64,000 nucleotides of DNA from Sulfurovum indicum (GCF_014931715.1 NZ_CP063164.1:930001-994000), one strand, 5' to 3'; shown: positions 33,994 to 42,799, counted from the first letter of the stretch. Program-made: numbers and translations. Notes: generated by a model not told the origin, from the sequence alone.

Positions 33994-35097
33994 CTATACA
34001 TTAAACCTGAAATGCATTACATCGCCATCCTGAACGATGTACTCTTTGCCTTCGAGTCTGTTCTTTCCTGCTTCTTTGGCTCCCTGTTCACCGTTATACT
34101 TGATAAAGTCTTCATATGAGATGACTTCTGCACGGATAAACCCTTTTTCAAAGTCGTTATGAATGACCGCTGCTGCTTTCGGCGCAGTTGTGCCTTTGCG
34201 AATGGTCCATGCCCGTACCTCTTTAACCCCGGCAGTAAAGTAGCTCATCAACCCCAGTTTGTCAAATCCCTTATGGATGATCTGCTCAAGGCCGGACTCT
34301 TCTACACCCAGATCAGCGAGCATTTCTGCTTTCTCATCTTCTTCGAAGTCGACCATCTCCTCTTCGATCTTTGCACAGAGTTTGATAACCTCTCTGTTAC
34401 GTTCCTGAGCATAAGCTTTAAGCTGCTGAACATATTCGTTGTCTTCGGTCAATCCCTCTTCATCGACATTGGCACCATAGATGATCTCTTTGCTTGTAAG
34501 CAGTCTGAGGTCTTTATTGATCGATTTGAAGGCATCGGAGTCGATGTCAGAGAAGGTAGAGACAGGATTCCCTTCCTCAATGTGTGCCAAAAGTGCTTCA
34601 GCTGTTTCCAGTTGAGCTTTTGCCTCTTTGTCATTTCCTTTGGCTTTACGCTTAAGCAGGTCGATACGTTTCAAAACAGCATCTATATCTGCAAACAGCA
34701 GTTCCTGCTCGATGATCTCCACATCACGTATCGGATCGATGGAGCCTTCTGTGTGGACGATATTGGGGTCTTCAAAACATCTGACGATGTGCAGAATCAC
34801 CTCTGTTTCACGGATGTTGCCCAGGAATTTGTTCCCAAGTCCTTCACCTTTGCTTGCTCCCTTGACCAGTCCGGCAATATCCACAAAATCAAGTGTGGAG
34901 TGCTGTATCCTTTCGGGGTTGACGATCTTTGCAAGTTCATCCAGACGTTTGTCCGGAACCGGTACAACTGCTTTGTTCGGTTCAATGGTACAGAAAGGGT
35001 AGTTGGCGCTCTCTGCGTTCTGTGCTTTGGTAAGTGCGTTAAAAGTGGTAGATTTTCCTACATTCGGTAGTCCGACAAGTCCTATGCCTAGTCCCAT
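33994..35097 (-). CDS. ychF: redox-responsive ATPase YchF
   Basis: Obg-family P-loop protein (OLA1 type) that prefers ATP and contacts the ribosome. G1 GLPNVGKSTTFNAL, G3 DIAGLVKGASKGEGLGN, a central coiled coil with KRKAKGNDKEAKAQLETAE, and a C-terminal TGS domain (AWTIRKGTTAPKAAAVIHND). 367 residues, exact family length. SD AGAAGGA before ATG 35097. Confidence 0.95.
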   Translation of the reverse strand: MGLGIGLVGLPNVGKSTTFNALTKAQNAESANYPFCTIEPNKAVVPVPDKRLDELAKIVNPERIQHSTLDFVDIAGLVKGASKGEGLGNKFLGNIRETEVILHIVRCFEDPNIVHTEGSIDPIRDVEIIEQELLFADIDAVLKRIDLLKRKAKGNDKEAKAQLETAEALLAHIEEGNPVSTFSDIDSDAFKSINKDLRLLTSKEIIYGANVDEEGLTEDNEYVQQLKAYAQERNREVIKLCAKIEEEMVDFEEDEKAEMLADLGVEESGLEQIIHKGFDKLGLMSYFTAGVKEVRAWTIRKGTTAPKAAAVIHNDFEKGFIRAEVISYEDFIKYNGEQGAKEAGKNRLEGKEYIVQDGDVMHFRFNV

Positions 35098-35152
35098 GAT
35101 ATTCCTTCTATAATTATTCCGTGATTTTATCTAAAAGTTCGTGAAGTTGGGG

Positions 35153-35179
35153 TTAGTGCGCTAATATATAATGTATAAT
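35153..35179 (+). promoter_or_regulatory. promoter with near-palindrome upstream of the Kef-type gene
   Basis: TATAAT at 35174-35179. TTAGTGCGCTAA at 35153-35164 is an almost perfect palindrome at the place of the -35, so it could be an operator. Confidence 0.45.
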
Positions 35180-35202
35180 ACGTAAAGATAAAAGGAGCAG
35201 TG

Positions 35203-36819
35203 ATGGATCATGCCATGTACATACTTATTATAACTATAGCGATCTCTACGGTCCTAAATGTCATACTCAAACGATTTGAGATCCCAACGATCATCGGATA
35301 TGTACTGGCAGGTTTTACTATCTCATCCATTTTTCATTTTGCGGAGGAGTCCAAAGAGTTCCTGATGCATCTTGCGGAATTTGGTATTGTTTTTCTGATG
35401 TTTACCATCGGCCTGGAGTTTTCTGTCAAGCACCTCAAGAGCATGAAAAAAGAGGTTTTCCTCTTTGGCAGTCTGCAGGTTATACTAACGGGACTGCTCT
35501 TTACAGCACTGGGCTATTACCTTTTTGGTCTTGATGCCAGAGGAGCGATCGTGATCGGGTTTGCCCTGTCGCTCTCTTCAACAGCGATCGTCCTGAAAAT
35601 ACTTAATGAGAACAATGAGATTCACTCCGGGTACGGCAGACTTTCATTAGGGATCCTTCTTTTCCAGGATCTTGCAGTCATTCCCATTTTGCTGATGGTC
35701 TCGTTCTTTACCTCCAAGACCCACTCGATGAGCAGGATGCTGCTTGAAACGGCAGGAGGTGCAGTGATCATTTATGTGGTTCTCTTCATCCTGGGAAAAT
35801 ACTTCATTGAACGCTTTTTCGACTGGATCACGTCTACGAATTCTGAAGAGATATTTCTTGTAGCGGTACTTTTAGGTGTCATCAGTGCTTCCGCTTTTGC
35901 CCAGGCAGTGGGATTTACCTACTCACTGGGAGCTTTTTTGGCAGGGATGATGCTGGCAGAGACAAAATACCGTTACAGGATAGAAGCTGACCTTATACCG
36001 TTCAGGGATATCCTTCTGGGAGTATTCTTTGTAACGATCGGAATGCTGGTAGACTGGCACTCCATTGTTGATTATATCCATTATATTCTCGCTCTTTTGG
36101 TGGTGGTGATGCTGATAAAAGCAGTAGTGATCTTCACTGTTTTGTATTCGTTTGTACAGAGAAGGACTGCACTTAAGACTTCTATGGCACTCTTTCAGAT
36201 CGGTGAGTTTGCTTTGGCAGTATTTGCACTGGCACGTTCGAACGATCTCATCTCTTCTGAGGTCAACCAGATACTCATCGTTACGGTCATTCTGTCGATG
36301 ATCCTGACACCGTTCGTACTTCACAACATCAAAAGGCTGGCTGACCGTTTTATCAGTGAACCTGAAACACTGAGAGAACGCGCTATCGTCGGCAGAGAGT
36401 ATGAAGATCATGTGATCGTCTGCGGATACGGTCCCATAGGACAAAAGGTGGTCAGCTCTTTGAAAGAGAGGAATATACTCTATCTGATCCTAGAACATGA
36501 TGTAAAGGTGGTCGATGCTGTCATTTCAAACGGGGAAGAGGCGATCTTTCTTGCCAATGCTGCACAGAAGAGAGTGCTTTCCCACTTTAATGTAGAAAAA
36601 TCAGCTGCGATCGTTGTAACTATAGAGAATGAGCTGCAAAGAAGACTCATTTGTGAAAATATCGCCTCTTTCAGCCATCATGTCAAAAGTATTGTAAAGG
36701 TGAACAATGAAGAGGAGGAGAAGGTCTATAATGAGATGGGGATCACAACTGTGATCAACGCCAGAGATACCATAGCCAATCTGCTTTCGCAGGAGGTGAT
36801 CGTCTGTCATCTGACCTAG
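35203..36819 (+). CDS. Kef-type K+/H+ antiporter with TrkA-N domain
   Basis: Monovalent cation:proton antiporter-2 family. About 12 membrane helices (residues 1-385), with EIPTIIGYVLAGF, GIVFLMFTIGLEFSVKHLK and GILLFQDLAVIPILLM as family landmarks. Then a cytoplasmic RCK/TrkA-N domain with the NAD motif VIVCGYGPIGQKVV (~residue 405). The TrkA-C domain is absent. 538 residues. ATG 35203 has AAAGGAG; a GTG at 35200 is less likely. Role in pH or electrophile stress is inferred from the family. Confidence 0.9.
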   Translation: MDHAMYILIITIAISTVLNVILKRFEIPTIIGYVLAGFTISSIFHFAEESKEFLMHLAEFGIVFLMFTIGLEFSVKHLKSMKKEVFLFGSLQVILTGLLFTALGYYLFGLDARGAIVIGFALSLSSTAIVLKILNENNEIHSGYGRLSLGILLFQDLAVIPILLMVSFFTSKTHSMSRMLLETAGGAVIIYVVLFILGKYFIERFFDWITSTNSEEIFLVAVLLGVISASAFAQAVGFTYSLGAFLAGMMLAETKYRYRIEADLIPFRDILLGVFFVTIGMLVDWHSIVDYIHYILALLVVVMLIKAVVIFTVLYSFVQRRTALKTSMALFQIGEFALAVFALARSNDLISSEVNQILIVTVILSMILTPFVLHNIKRLADRFISEPETLRERAIVGREYEDHVIVCGYGPIGQKVVSSLKERNILYLILEHDVKVVDAVISNGEEAIFLANAAQKRVLSHFNVEKSAAIVVTIENELQRRLICENIASFSHHVKSIVKVNNEEEEKVYNEMGITTVINARDTIANLLSQEVIVCHLT

Positions 36820-36850
36820 TGGCAGATGATAGCAAAAGAGCAGTTCTGAA

Positions 36851-36872
36851 TCTCCGCGCACAGCGCGGGAGA
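36851..36872. terminator. bidirectional hairpin between the Kef-type gene and pepA
   Basis: TCTCCGCGC ACA GCGCGGGAGA, stem with one bulged G, located between the two convergent stops. Confidence 0.5.
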
Positions 36873-36878
36873 AGAAGC

Positions 36879-38351
36879 TTAGTGTGCACTATCTTCCTGT
36901 GCAAGTTTCTCTATGAGTCTGAGCATCATACGAACACCGGCTCCTGAGGCACCATGTGGATTTTCTCCCCATACATGTTCGACAAAGGCAGGTCCTGCAA
37001 TGTCAATATGTGCCCACTTCTCTTTATGCTCTTCATCGATGAACTCCGAGAGAAAGTGACCTGCCGTGATCGCACCGCCGTAACGGGTATTGGAGATATT
37101 GCAAATATCGGCAATGTCACTCTTGATGGTCTTTTTGAGATAGTCGTTGAAATCAAGCGGCGTTACCAGTTCACCGGCGATCTTTGCCTGCTTTTTGACC
37201 ATTTCCTTGAGATCATCGTTAAAACCCATGACCCCTGAAGTGTAGTGGCCCACACCGACAACACAGGCACCGGTAAGTGTAGCAAAATCGAAGAGGTAGT
37301 CCGCCTTGACCTCCTGCTGTGCATAGCAGAGCACATCGGCAAGTACCAGACGTCCCTCTGCATCAGTATTGCGTACCTCGATAGTCTTTCCGTTCTTGGC
37401 TTTGAGCACATCATCAGGCTTGTAGGCATCTCCGCCGATCATGTTCTCCACCATACCGAGGAAACCGTGTACTTCGATAGGCAGACCAAGCTCTGCAACG
37501 GCTTTCATGATCCCTATCACTGCAGATGCACCGCTTTTGTCTGCTTTCATTGTTACCATATAGTCACCCGGCTTCAAGCTGAGTCCGCCTGAATCATAAG
37601 TAAGCCCTTTTCCTACAAGCGTGATGACTTTTTTAGGGTTTTTAGGTTTATGGCTTAAGTGGATGACCCTTGGTTCATGTCTTGAAGCACGTGCAACAGC
37701 AAGGAGGGTTTCCATCTTCTCTTTTTTGAGTTCTTTTGGTTTGAGTACTGTACATTCAAGTCCAAGTTTTTTGGCAAGTTTCTTTGCTTTTTGGGCCATG
37801 CTTTCAGGGTAGAAGTCATCCGGCGGTGTATTGACAATATTACGTGTATAGTTGGTAGCAGTTGCCGCGATCTCACCGTTGTGTACGGCACGCGCAGCTG
37901 TCTCCATTGTGATCTCATGCGGTTCGTAGCCCTCAAGAGAGATCTCTACTGTTTTTACAGGAGACTTGCTTTTCTTGCTTTTATACTTTGAAAACGTATA
38001 GCTTCCAAGTACCAGTCCCTCAACCATTGCTCTAATGGAAGCGGAACATCTCGGATGGCTGACATAGGTGGAGATCTTTACGGTTTTATAGGCTTTTTTC
38101 CCTATAAGTGACCGTATTGCTGTAGCGGCCGCAGGACGGATCGCAGCACCTCTGAGATGCTTTGCCCCGACATAGAGCCGTTTCTTCTCTACAAGGTGGC
38201 ATACTTCATCCTGAGAGCCAGAAAAACCGGCTTTTTTAAGCAGTTTTCTGTCTTTGACAGAATGATGCTTGAGATTACCGTCAATAACGATGATGATCTC
38301 AAGATCAGCTTTGATCTCTTTAATCGGAGTAACAGTTATATTGAAATTCAT
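36879..38351 (-). CDS. pepA: leucyl aminopeptidase (M17)
   Basis: Cytosolic hexameric di-zinc aminopeptidase. Metal and active-site motifs: VGKGLTYDSGGLSLKPG, MKADKSGASAVIG and the signature NTDAEGRLVLADVL. The N-terminal alpha/beta domain is about residues 1-170. 490 residues, normal. SD AAAGGAAA before ATG 38351. The stop is followed by a hairpin. Confidence 0.94.
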   Translation of the reverse strand: MNFNITVTPIKEIKADLEIIIVIDGNLKHHSVKDRKLLKKAGFSGSQDEVCHLVEKKRLYVGAKHLRGAAIRPAAATAIRSLIGKKAYKTVKISTYVSHPRCSASIRAMVEGLVLGSYTFSKYKSKKSKSPVKTVEISLEGYEPHEITMETAARAVHNGEIAATATNYTRNIVNTPPDDFYPESMAQKAKKLAKKLGLECTVLKPKELKKEKMETLLAVARASRHEPRVIHLSHKPKNPKKVITLVGKGLTYDSGGLSLKPGDYMVTMKADKSGASAVIGIMKAVAELGLPIEVHGFLGMVENMIGGDAYKPDDVLKAKNGKTIEVRNTDAEGRLVLADVLCYAQQEVKADYLFDFATLTGACVVGVGHYTSGVMGFNDDLKEMVKKQAKIAGELVTPLDFNDYLKKTIKSDIADICNISNTRYGGAITAGHFLSEFIDEEHKEKWAHIDIAGPAFVEHVWGENPHGASGAGVRMMLRLIEKLAQEDSAH

Positions 38352-38522
38352 TTTTTTCCTTTATTCTTTTATATCAGTCTGTGTAGTAACTGTGATAGTA
38401 TCAATAATAGCTAAAACTTTGTTTATTTGGCTTGACCCCATTGTGATAAATTGATAAAATATTTTTTATTTATAGTTTTATATATGTTTTGGATATACTT
38501 TATAAAGTAAAAAAGTACTTTG

Positions 38523-38608
38523 AACCCGGAGTATGCATGAGAGATCACTGACCTCTCACAGATCATTGCCTTATGAATACCTGGTGATGCCAGTGCGTAA
38601 ACCGGGTT
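38523..38608 (+). promoter_or_regulatory. structured leader upstream of the BASS-type transporter
   Basis: AACCCGG (38523-38529) and CCGGGTT (38602-38608) close a multi-branched fold that contains TGAGAG/CTCTCA (38538-38543 with 38553-38558) and CTGG/CCAG (38581-38584 with 38590-38593). The SD AAAGGAG is about 18 bases further on. This looks like a riboswitch-sized aptamer; I could not assign it to a known class. Confidence 0.4.
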
Positions 38609-38636
38609 GGGCAATATTGTTACCAAAAGGAGTGTT

Positions 38637-39575
38637 ATGCAATTGATCATCATCGTAATAGTCGGGTCAGTGCTTGGGTTTATCTACGGCAGCTATACCG
38701 ACGGTTTTATCTTCAGTTCGGATATATGTCTTTTTGCGGGTCTGACGCTCATTATGCCTTCACTGTTCAATTTTAGACTCAGGGACGTACGTCTGGTATG
38801 GGAGTACAGATCTATACTCTTTAAAGGGATGCTTGTCAACTATCTGCTGTTGCCGCTTTTTGCCATGGGTATCGGTCTGGCGACACAGGATTTCGGTATC
38901 GCGGCGGGGCTCTTTCTGGTGTCGGTACTCAGTGGCGGGGGTATGGTGATGCACTGGATAAAAAAATCAGGTGCAGATACCTCTTTTGGGTTCCTGCTGC
39001 TCTTTGCCAATCTTGTCTTTGTATCGCTCTCCATGCTGATGCTGCATACGTTTGCAACCTATTCTGCAGGTTACTTCAATGTCACGTATGATGAAGAGAT
39101 CAGTATCGAGCGCTTCGCAGAGGAGGTGATCATCCTGCTTATTATCATACCGTTTTTTGCAAGCAGGGCAGTGCTTCTTGTCAAACCTCTTGAAGAGAAG
39201 ATACGGAAATATAAAAAACTTATTTCCCAAAGCAGTATTTTCATCATACTGTTCTACCTTTTCGGACTTCAGAATACCCAGCTTCTTGTAGATATTTATG
39301 ATTTCGAGCCGGAACTCTTTTTGGTGGCTTTTGGTGCCGTTTTGCTCTTCTATCTGCTAACCTATCTGGCTTCCAGGTGGATATATGATCTTGACTCACC
39401 ACAGGAGAGGGCAGCCTTTTGGCACAGTATTACGCGCTACCTGACACTTGCACTGGTCCTCTCTACCTTCTCTCTCAATGCGTTCGGTGTATCGATGCTG
39501 CTTCCGATCATGTACTCATATATCGTACAGATACCTCTGGCTGTTTATGTAAATAAAGTATATTCGGGTTCATGA
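38637..39575 (+). CDS. BASS/arsenite-type ten-helix transporter
   Basis: Integral membrane protein of the bile acid:Na+ symporter/ACR3-like superfamily, about nine to ten helices. Landmarks: ICLFAGLTLIMPSLFNFRL at the first unit, LPLFAMGIGL, and LVSVLSGGGMVMHWIKKSG, which corresponds to the discontinuous helix. Substrate unknown; ACR3 needs a Cys in helix 4 and none is seen there, so arsenite export is unlikely. ATG 38637 follows AAAGGAG. 312 residues. A structured leader precedes it. Confidence 0.75.
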   Translation: MQLIIIVIVGSVLGFIYGSYTDGFIFSSDICLFAGLTLIMPSLFNFRLRDVRLVWEYRSILFKGMLVNYLLLPLFAMGIGLATQDFGIAAGLFLVSVLSGGGMVMHWIKKSGADTSFGFLLLFANLVFVSLSMLMLHTFATYSAGYFNVTYDEEISIERFAEEVIILLIIIPFFASRAVLLVKPLEEKIRKYKKLISQSSIFIILFYLFGLQNTQLLVDIYDFEPELFLVAFGAVLLFYLLTYLASRWIYDLDSPQERAAFWHSITRYLTLALVLSTFSLNAFGVSMLLPIMYSYIVQIPLAVYVNKVYSGS

Positions 39576-39596
39576 GAGAAAAAGAGATGATCTGGC

Positions 39597-39681
39597 AATC
39601 CTCCCGAATCATTCCCAAACAAAAGTTGGCTCTTGTAGCTTAAACTCTACTTTTAAAAAAGGGTTGAAAAATGGGAGGATT
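39597..39681. repeat. 85-bp element with 9-bp terminal inverted repeats
   Basis: AATCCTCCC at 39597-39605 and GGGAGGATT at 39673-39681 are perfect inverted copies around AT-rich sequence, at the left border of the accessory island. Confidence 0.4.
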
Positions 39682-39687
39682 ACCCCC

Positions 39688-39723
39688 GGATTTACGGATT
39701 TGGATTTACGGATTTGGATTTAC
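39688..39723. repeat. 14-bp tandem repeat
   Basis: GGATTTACGGATTT repeated 2.6 times without mismatch. Confidence 0.7.
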
Positions 39724-39822
39724 AAAATAAAGGAACAAACATAAAAGAAAATGGGGTCAGACACTTAAAGTTAAAAGTGGGGATTCAACCCTTGGGGTGT
39801 ATATGGATGTATATGAAAAAGA

Positions 39823-39987
39823 TGGATGCAACGCTTTCATGTAGTGGCTACAAAGTATTTGGCTAGCTATCTTGGTTGGATGAGCCTGCTTGATAAGAAT
39901 AAGGAGCTAACTGCTAGAAACTTTTTAGGCTTAATGGCTGTTCGCATAAGACAGAAAAGAATATTTCCACCATTAACGCGAACATAG
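39823..39987 (+). pseudogene. C-terminal remnant of an IS1595-type (ISXO2-like) transposase
   Basis: Reading from 39823, 54 codons encode WMQRFHVVATKYLASYLGWM followed by a helical end and a stop. 'F..VATKYL..YLGW' is the C-terminal pattern of ISXO2-like DDE transposases. No N-terminal part or start is left. A GGGGTCAGACACTTAAAG stretch about 55 bases upstream is another mobile-element scar. From 39576 to here there is no other gene. Confidence 0.6.
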
Positions 39988-40012
39988 CCTTTGGGATTAA
40001 TGCTTTTATGAA

Positions 40013-40288
40013 TTAATTACGGGCTCTAGCTATTGCTTCAGCAGCTTCAGCATCTTCTAATACTGGTGTAATATCAAATTTAACTAAAGGGGACCATTCC
40101 GCTATGTGCTGGGCAAGATAAAGTGGATTCTCAGTTTCGCATAACGCCCAACCCTTAGACGATCCGGGAGCATGATAACGACCTAGTAAAGTAAGCCCTT
40201 TGGGCATCGGTGCTCCGCTTTTTAGAAAATTATCCATTACAACTGTGTAGTTTTCTGGTTGGATTGACCAACAAATCATGTATTTCAT
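40013..40288 (-). CDS. DUF3303 small protein
   Basis: 91 residues, MKYMICWSIQPENY at the start, then MPKGLTLLGRYHAPGSSKG and LAQHIAEWSPLVKFDITPVL: the ferredoxin-like alpha/beta pattern of DUF3303. Function unknown. ATG 40288 follows GGAGAGAG; an upstream in-frame start at 40300 is inside that SD. It is the first gene of the accessory island on its left side. Confidence 0.75.
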   Translation of the reverse strand: MKYMICWSIQPENYTVVMDNFLKSGAPMPKGLTLLGRYHAPGSSKGWALCETENPLYLAQHIAEWSPLVKFDITPVLEDAEAAEAIARARN

Positions 40289-40380
40289 ATCTCTCTCCAT
40301 ATTACTTAGTTATATGTTGAATAGCTATATTTTTTATGCTAGCTAAATGTAGCCGACTATTTAGTACGTACATAGTGTAT

Positions 40381-40650
40381 CATAAAGAGACAGCTTTGTA
40401 AGTTTTTTAACATCAGGCTTTTTCTCCACATTGGGGCTTCCACCAAAGAAGATGCCTTTTTCATCTCTTGTAGCAGGAGTGGGAAGTATCTGCGTCACTA
40501 TTTAAAAATGCTTTAATGGCTTCTGTGTCATTCGTATATGATGTGGTAGTAGCCTGGTAGTTCTATGTGTGGTTTTCTTGTCATCTTGGCTTCTTAGAAA
40601 GAGTATAGTAGAAAGTTTATTGAGTTATCATTATCCCTTGACCCCCTTTA
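40381..40650 (-). pseudogene. remnant R1 of a RAYT (IS200-like) transposase gene
   Basis: On the minus strand, ATG 40584 begins MTRKPHIELPGYYHIIYE and stops at 40528. 'RKPRIELPGYYHIINRG' is the N-terminus of REP-associated tyrosine transposases. The leader GGGGTCAAGGGATAATGATAACTC (40647-40624) is uninterrupted here, unlike in R2 and R3. Downstream minus-strand sequence 40500-40381 has a short open stretch (GTG near 40500, GIFFGGSPNVEKKPDVKKL) of unknown origin. The remaining gap 40651-40799 is AT-rich with nothing recognised. Confidence 0.6.
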
Positions 40651-40799
40651 ACTCCAAGTTTTCCTCTTTTAAATAATAAATAATTTTCTTTATTTTTCTT
40701 ATTTTTAAGAAGATAATCTTTAGTAATTGAAATTATAAATCCAATTAAAGCACCTATTATCATTTATATTATTTGTGATGTTTCCATTTTTATATTCTC

Positions 40800-41147
40800 T
40801 TATCTAACACAATTTCCACCACTGGTACATCTCCAGCCTGCACCACATTGGTAATCATATCTACATTGCCTTTTCATATTTACACCTGAATTACTTTTAT
40901 TTGAATTGAATTTTTGTACTCCATATCTGGTTGTGACTTTCATACATCTACCACTAGAACTAAATTGTGCTTTAACACATTGTCTACCTGGTCCACAACT
41001 ATAATCTGAAGTACATCCTCCACTTGAAGAATTGTTAATACCCATTCCAGAACTACCACTTGAATTAAAACTCATTCCTGAATTCCATTGAGCATTAAGT
41101 GCTGATGTACAAAATATACTTAAACATATTACTGCTATCTTTTTCAT
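40800..41147 (-). CDS. secreted cysteine-rich protein with two Cys repeats
   Basis: 115 residues. Signal peptide KKIAVICLSIFCTSALNA, then a Ser/Gly/Asn-rich stretch and two similar Cys modules: CTSDYSCGPGRQCV...GRC and CRYDYQCGAGWRCTSGGNC, each with four Cys. SD GGAGAT. No known function. The modules resemble small disulfide knots found in secreted binding or toxin-like proteins. Its promoter-like TATACT is supplied by the end of repeat A (41201). Confidence 0.7.
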   Translation of the reverse strand: MKKIAVICLSIFCTSALNAQWNSGMSFNSSGSSGMGINNSSSGGCTSDYSCGPGRQCVKAQFSSSGRCMKVTTRYGVQKFNSNKSNSGVNMKRQCRYDYQCGAGWRCTSGGNCVR

Positions 41148-41200
41148 ATTATCTCCAATTATGAATATATTAATAATTACCTAAAAACCGGATATCTTTA

Positions 41201-41302
41201 GTATAATGGGGGCACGGGTGAGCGACGCCCTTTGGGAAATTTTAATTTCACAACGGGTGTTCAGCCCGCGTCTCCTGTCTCGCTAAGCAAAGCGTCCGCA
41301 AC
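41201..41302 (-). repeat. dispersed repeat A
   Basis: Shares the block GGGTGAGCGACGCCCTTTGG + GAAATTTTAATTTCAC with copy B (47908) and, more weakly, with copy C (51992). On the minus strand it ends ...CCCCCATTATACT, a -10-like sequence pointing into the Cys-rich gene. Contains the small hairpin GGGTG/CGCCC. Confidence 0.65.
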
Positions 41303-41478
41303 AACTATTTATTCAAGGAACATTATAACTACTTTAGCTTCCTTTTCGATGTTTACGGAATACTGTTCTGGAGTAATGCATTATACAAATGAGGAAAAGG
41401 TAGTTCTATGCGTGGTTTTCTTGCCATCTTGGCTTCTTAGAAAGAGTAAAGCAGAAAGTTTATTGAGTTATCATTATC
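41303..41478 (-). pseudogene. RAYT remnant R2
   Basis: Minus strand ATG 41427 starts MARKPRIELPFPHLYNALLQ and stops at 41353, the N-terminus of a RAYT followed by a deletion. R3 (44933-45108) is about 90% alike. The right end is interrupted by the IS110 copy at 41479. Confidence 0.6.
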
Positions 41479-41492
41479 ACCTCGTATAATAA

Positions 41493-41720
41493 AAATGTAG
41501 CATTTTAGCTACCATACAAATGAGAGTTTGTTGGGTGTAATACATCGGATGTCACCGAAGCGGTTATGCGTATAAATCATAACTAGCTTGAGGGTCAGTT
41601 AGATAGTTGCACTATAAGCTTGAGTGGTAACAAAATCAGTAAATGCAGTTTTATAAAGTTAAACATTTCTTTAGAAAATTGGCAAATGCTAGATTGTATT
41701 TTACGAGGTCAAGTTATGTG
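41493..41720 (+). ncRNA. candidate IS110 bridge RNA, copy 1
   Basis: Non-coding 5' part of the IS, identical in both copies, with a chain of stem-loops: GTAGC/GCTAC, ACAT/ATGT inside GGTG/CACC, GTTATG/CATAAC, ATAGT/ACTAT. A GAGGGTCAG stretch (about 41591-41599) can pair with the TGACCC present at the target's right side and at the IS right end. Bridge RNAs of the IS110 group lie in this place. Confidence 0.5.
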
Positions 41721-41797
41721 TGGCTGATGCTACAGTTTTCACACAGAGGTTGTCCTCTGTGCTAACGAGCTCTCTAAATTACTTTAAAGGCTCTCAA

Positions 41798-42799
41798 ATG
41801 TATTCTATCGGATTAGATATCTCCAAGTCAAGCGTCAATGTGTATGTACCGCTGGGAAAGTTGGATTTAGAAATAGCAAATACAGACAAAGCATTCAAAT
41901 CACTCTACTCCAAACTTAAAAAACTTTATAAAAAAGAGATAGAGAAGGTGGTGTTTGTCTTCGAATCCACTGGAAGCTACTCTGCTTTACTGTACCGTTT
42001 CTGTGCCCAAAAAGGCATTATGGCTTATATGCCAAACCCAAAACAAGCCAGAAACTTTGCCAAAGCTATTGCACAGAGAAACAAAAGTGACAAGATAGAT
42101 GCAAGGGTGCTTTCAGAAGCCATTGTAGTTGCAAAAGAAAATGAGATAAAAGTACCGACCATAGATCCCTTGGTTGAAGAGATAAAAGAGTTTATGGTTT
42201 ATTACAGACTTAAGGTCAAACAGCGCACACAGCTTTCAAATCATTTGGAATCGCTTAGTACCAAAGAAGGAAGTAAGACACTCTGTCGTACTATCAAAGC
42301 AGAGATAAAAGCACTAAAGAAAAGTGAAGACAAAATAATAGAACAAGTCTATGCCATCATAGAAAAAAGCAAAAACCTCAAAGAAAAATATAATGCCATT
42401 ACCTCCATAGACGGTATAGGTAAAATAGGAGGTATTGTGATGCTTCATCTGTTTATCAAATATCCTCATGCCAACCAAAGACAAATTGTCTCCCTTGCAG
42501 GACTTGACCCAGTGATGAGAGAATCAGGTACTTCAATCAAAGGACAAACGCGTATCTCAAAAGCAGGCAACAGGCTCTATCGTGGGACACTCTTTATGGC
42601 TGCGATGGCTTCAACCAAGCACAATGAAAAAATGAAAGCATTTTATGAGCGACTTAAAGCCAATGGTAAACACACAACACAAGCACAAATTGCAGTGATA
42701 AGAAAACTTATTGTCGTGGCACACTCTTTATATAAAAGTGGCGAAGTGTATAATAAAAACCGCTACAAAATAAGCACAGGAGTACAGCTAAAAGCATAG
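41798..42799 (+). CDS. IS110-family transposase, copy 1
   Basis: Recombinase with an N-terminal RuvC-like DEDD domain and a C-terminal Tnp_20 domain. Acidic residues: GLDISKSSVN (Asp), VFVFESTGSY (Glu), and RNKSDKIDARVL (two Asp). Tnp_20: AITSIDGIGKIGGIVMLHLF, SLAGLDPVMRESGTSIKG and RISKAGNRLYRG, which contains the conserved Ser. 333 residues from ATG 41798, which follows AAAGG; the frame is open from GTG 41720 in the putative bridge RNA. Identical to the copy at 45428. Confidence 0.93.
   Translation: MYSIGLDISKSSVNVYVPLGKLDLEIANTDKAFKSLYSKLKKLYKKEIEKVVFVFESTGSYSALLYRFCAQKGIMAYMPNPKQARNFAKAIAQRNKSDKIDARVLSEAIVVAKENEIKVPTIDPLVEEIKEFMVYYRLKVKQRTQLSNHLESLSTKEGSKTLCRTIKAEIKALKKSEDKIIEQVYAIIEKSKNLKEKYNAITSIDGIGKIGGIVMLHLFIKYPHANQRQIVSLAGLDPVMRESGTSIKGQTRISKAGNRLYRGTLFMAAMASTKHNEKMKAFYERLKANGKHTTQAQIAVIRKLIVVAHSLYKSGEVYNKNRYKISTGVQLKA

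Noticed and set aside
34159-35070. Long open frame antisense to ychF
   Set aside because: Fully inside a well-supported conserved gene; composition shows Cys/Phe-rich antisense translation.
38523-38608. TPP riboswitch
   Set aside because: Only the CTGG...CCAG and GCGTA parts recall it; the CTGAGA box and pairing partners of the consensus are not in place.
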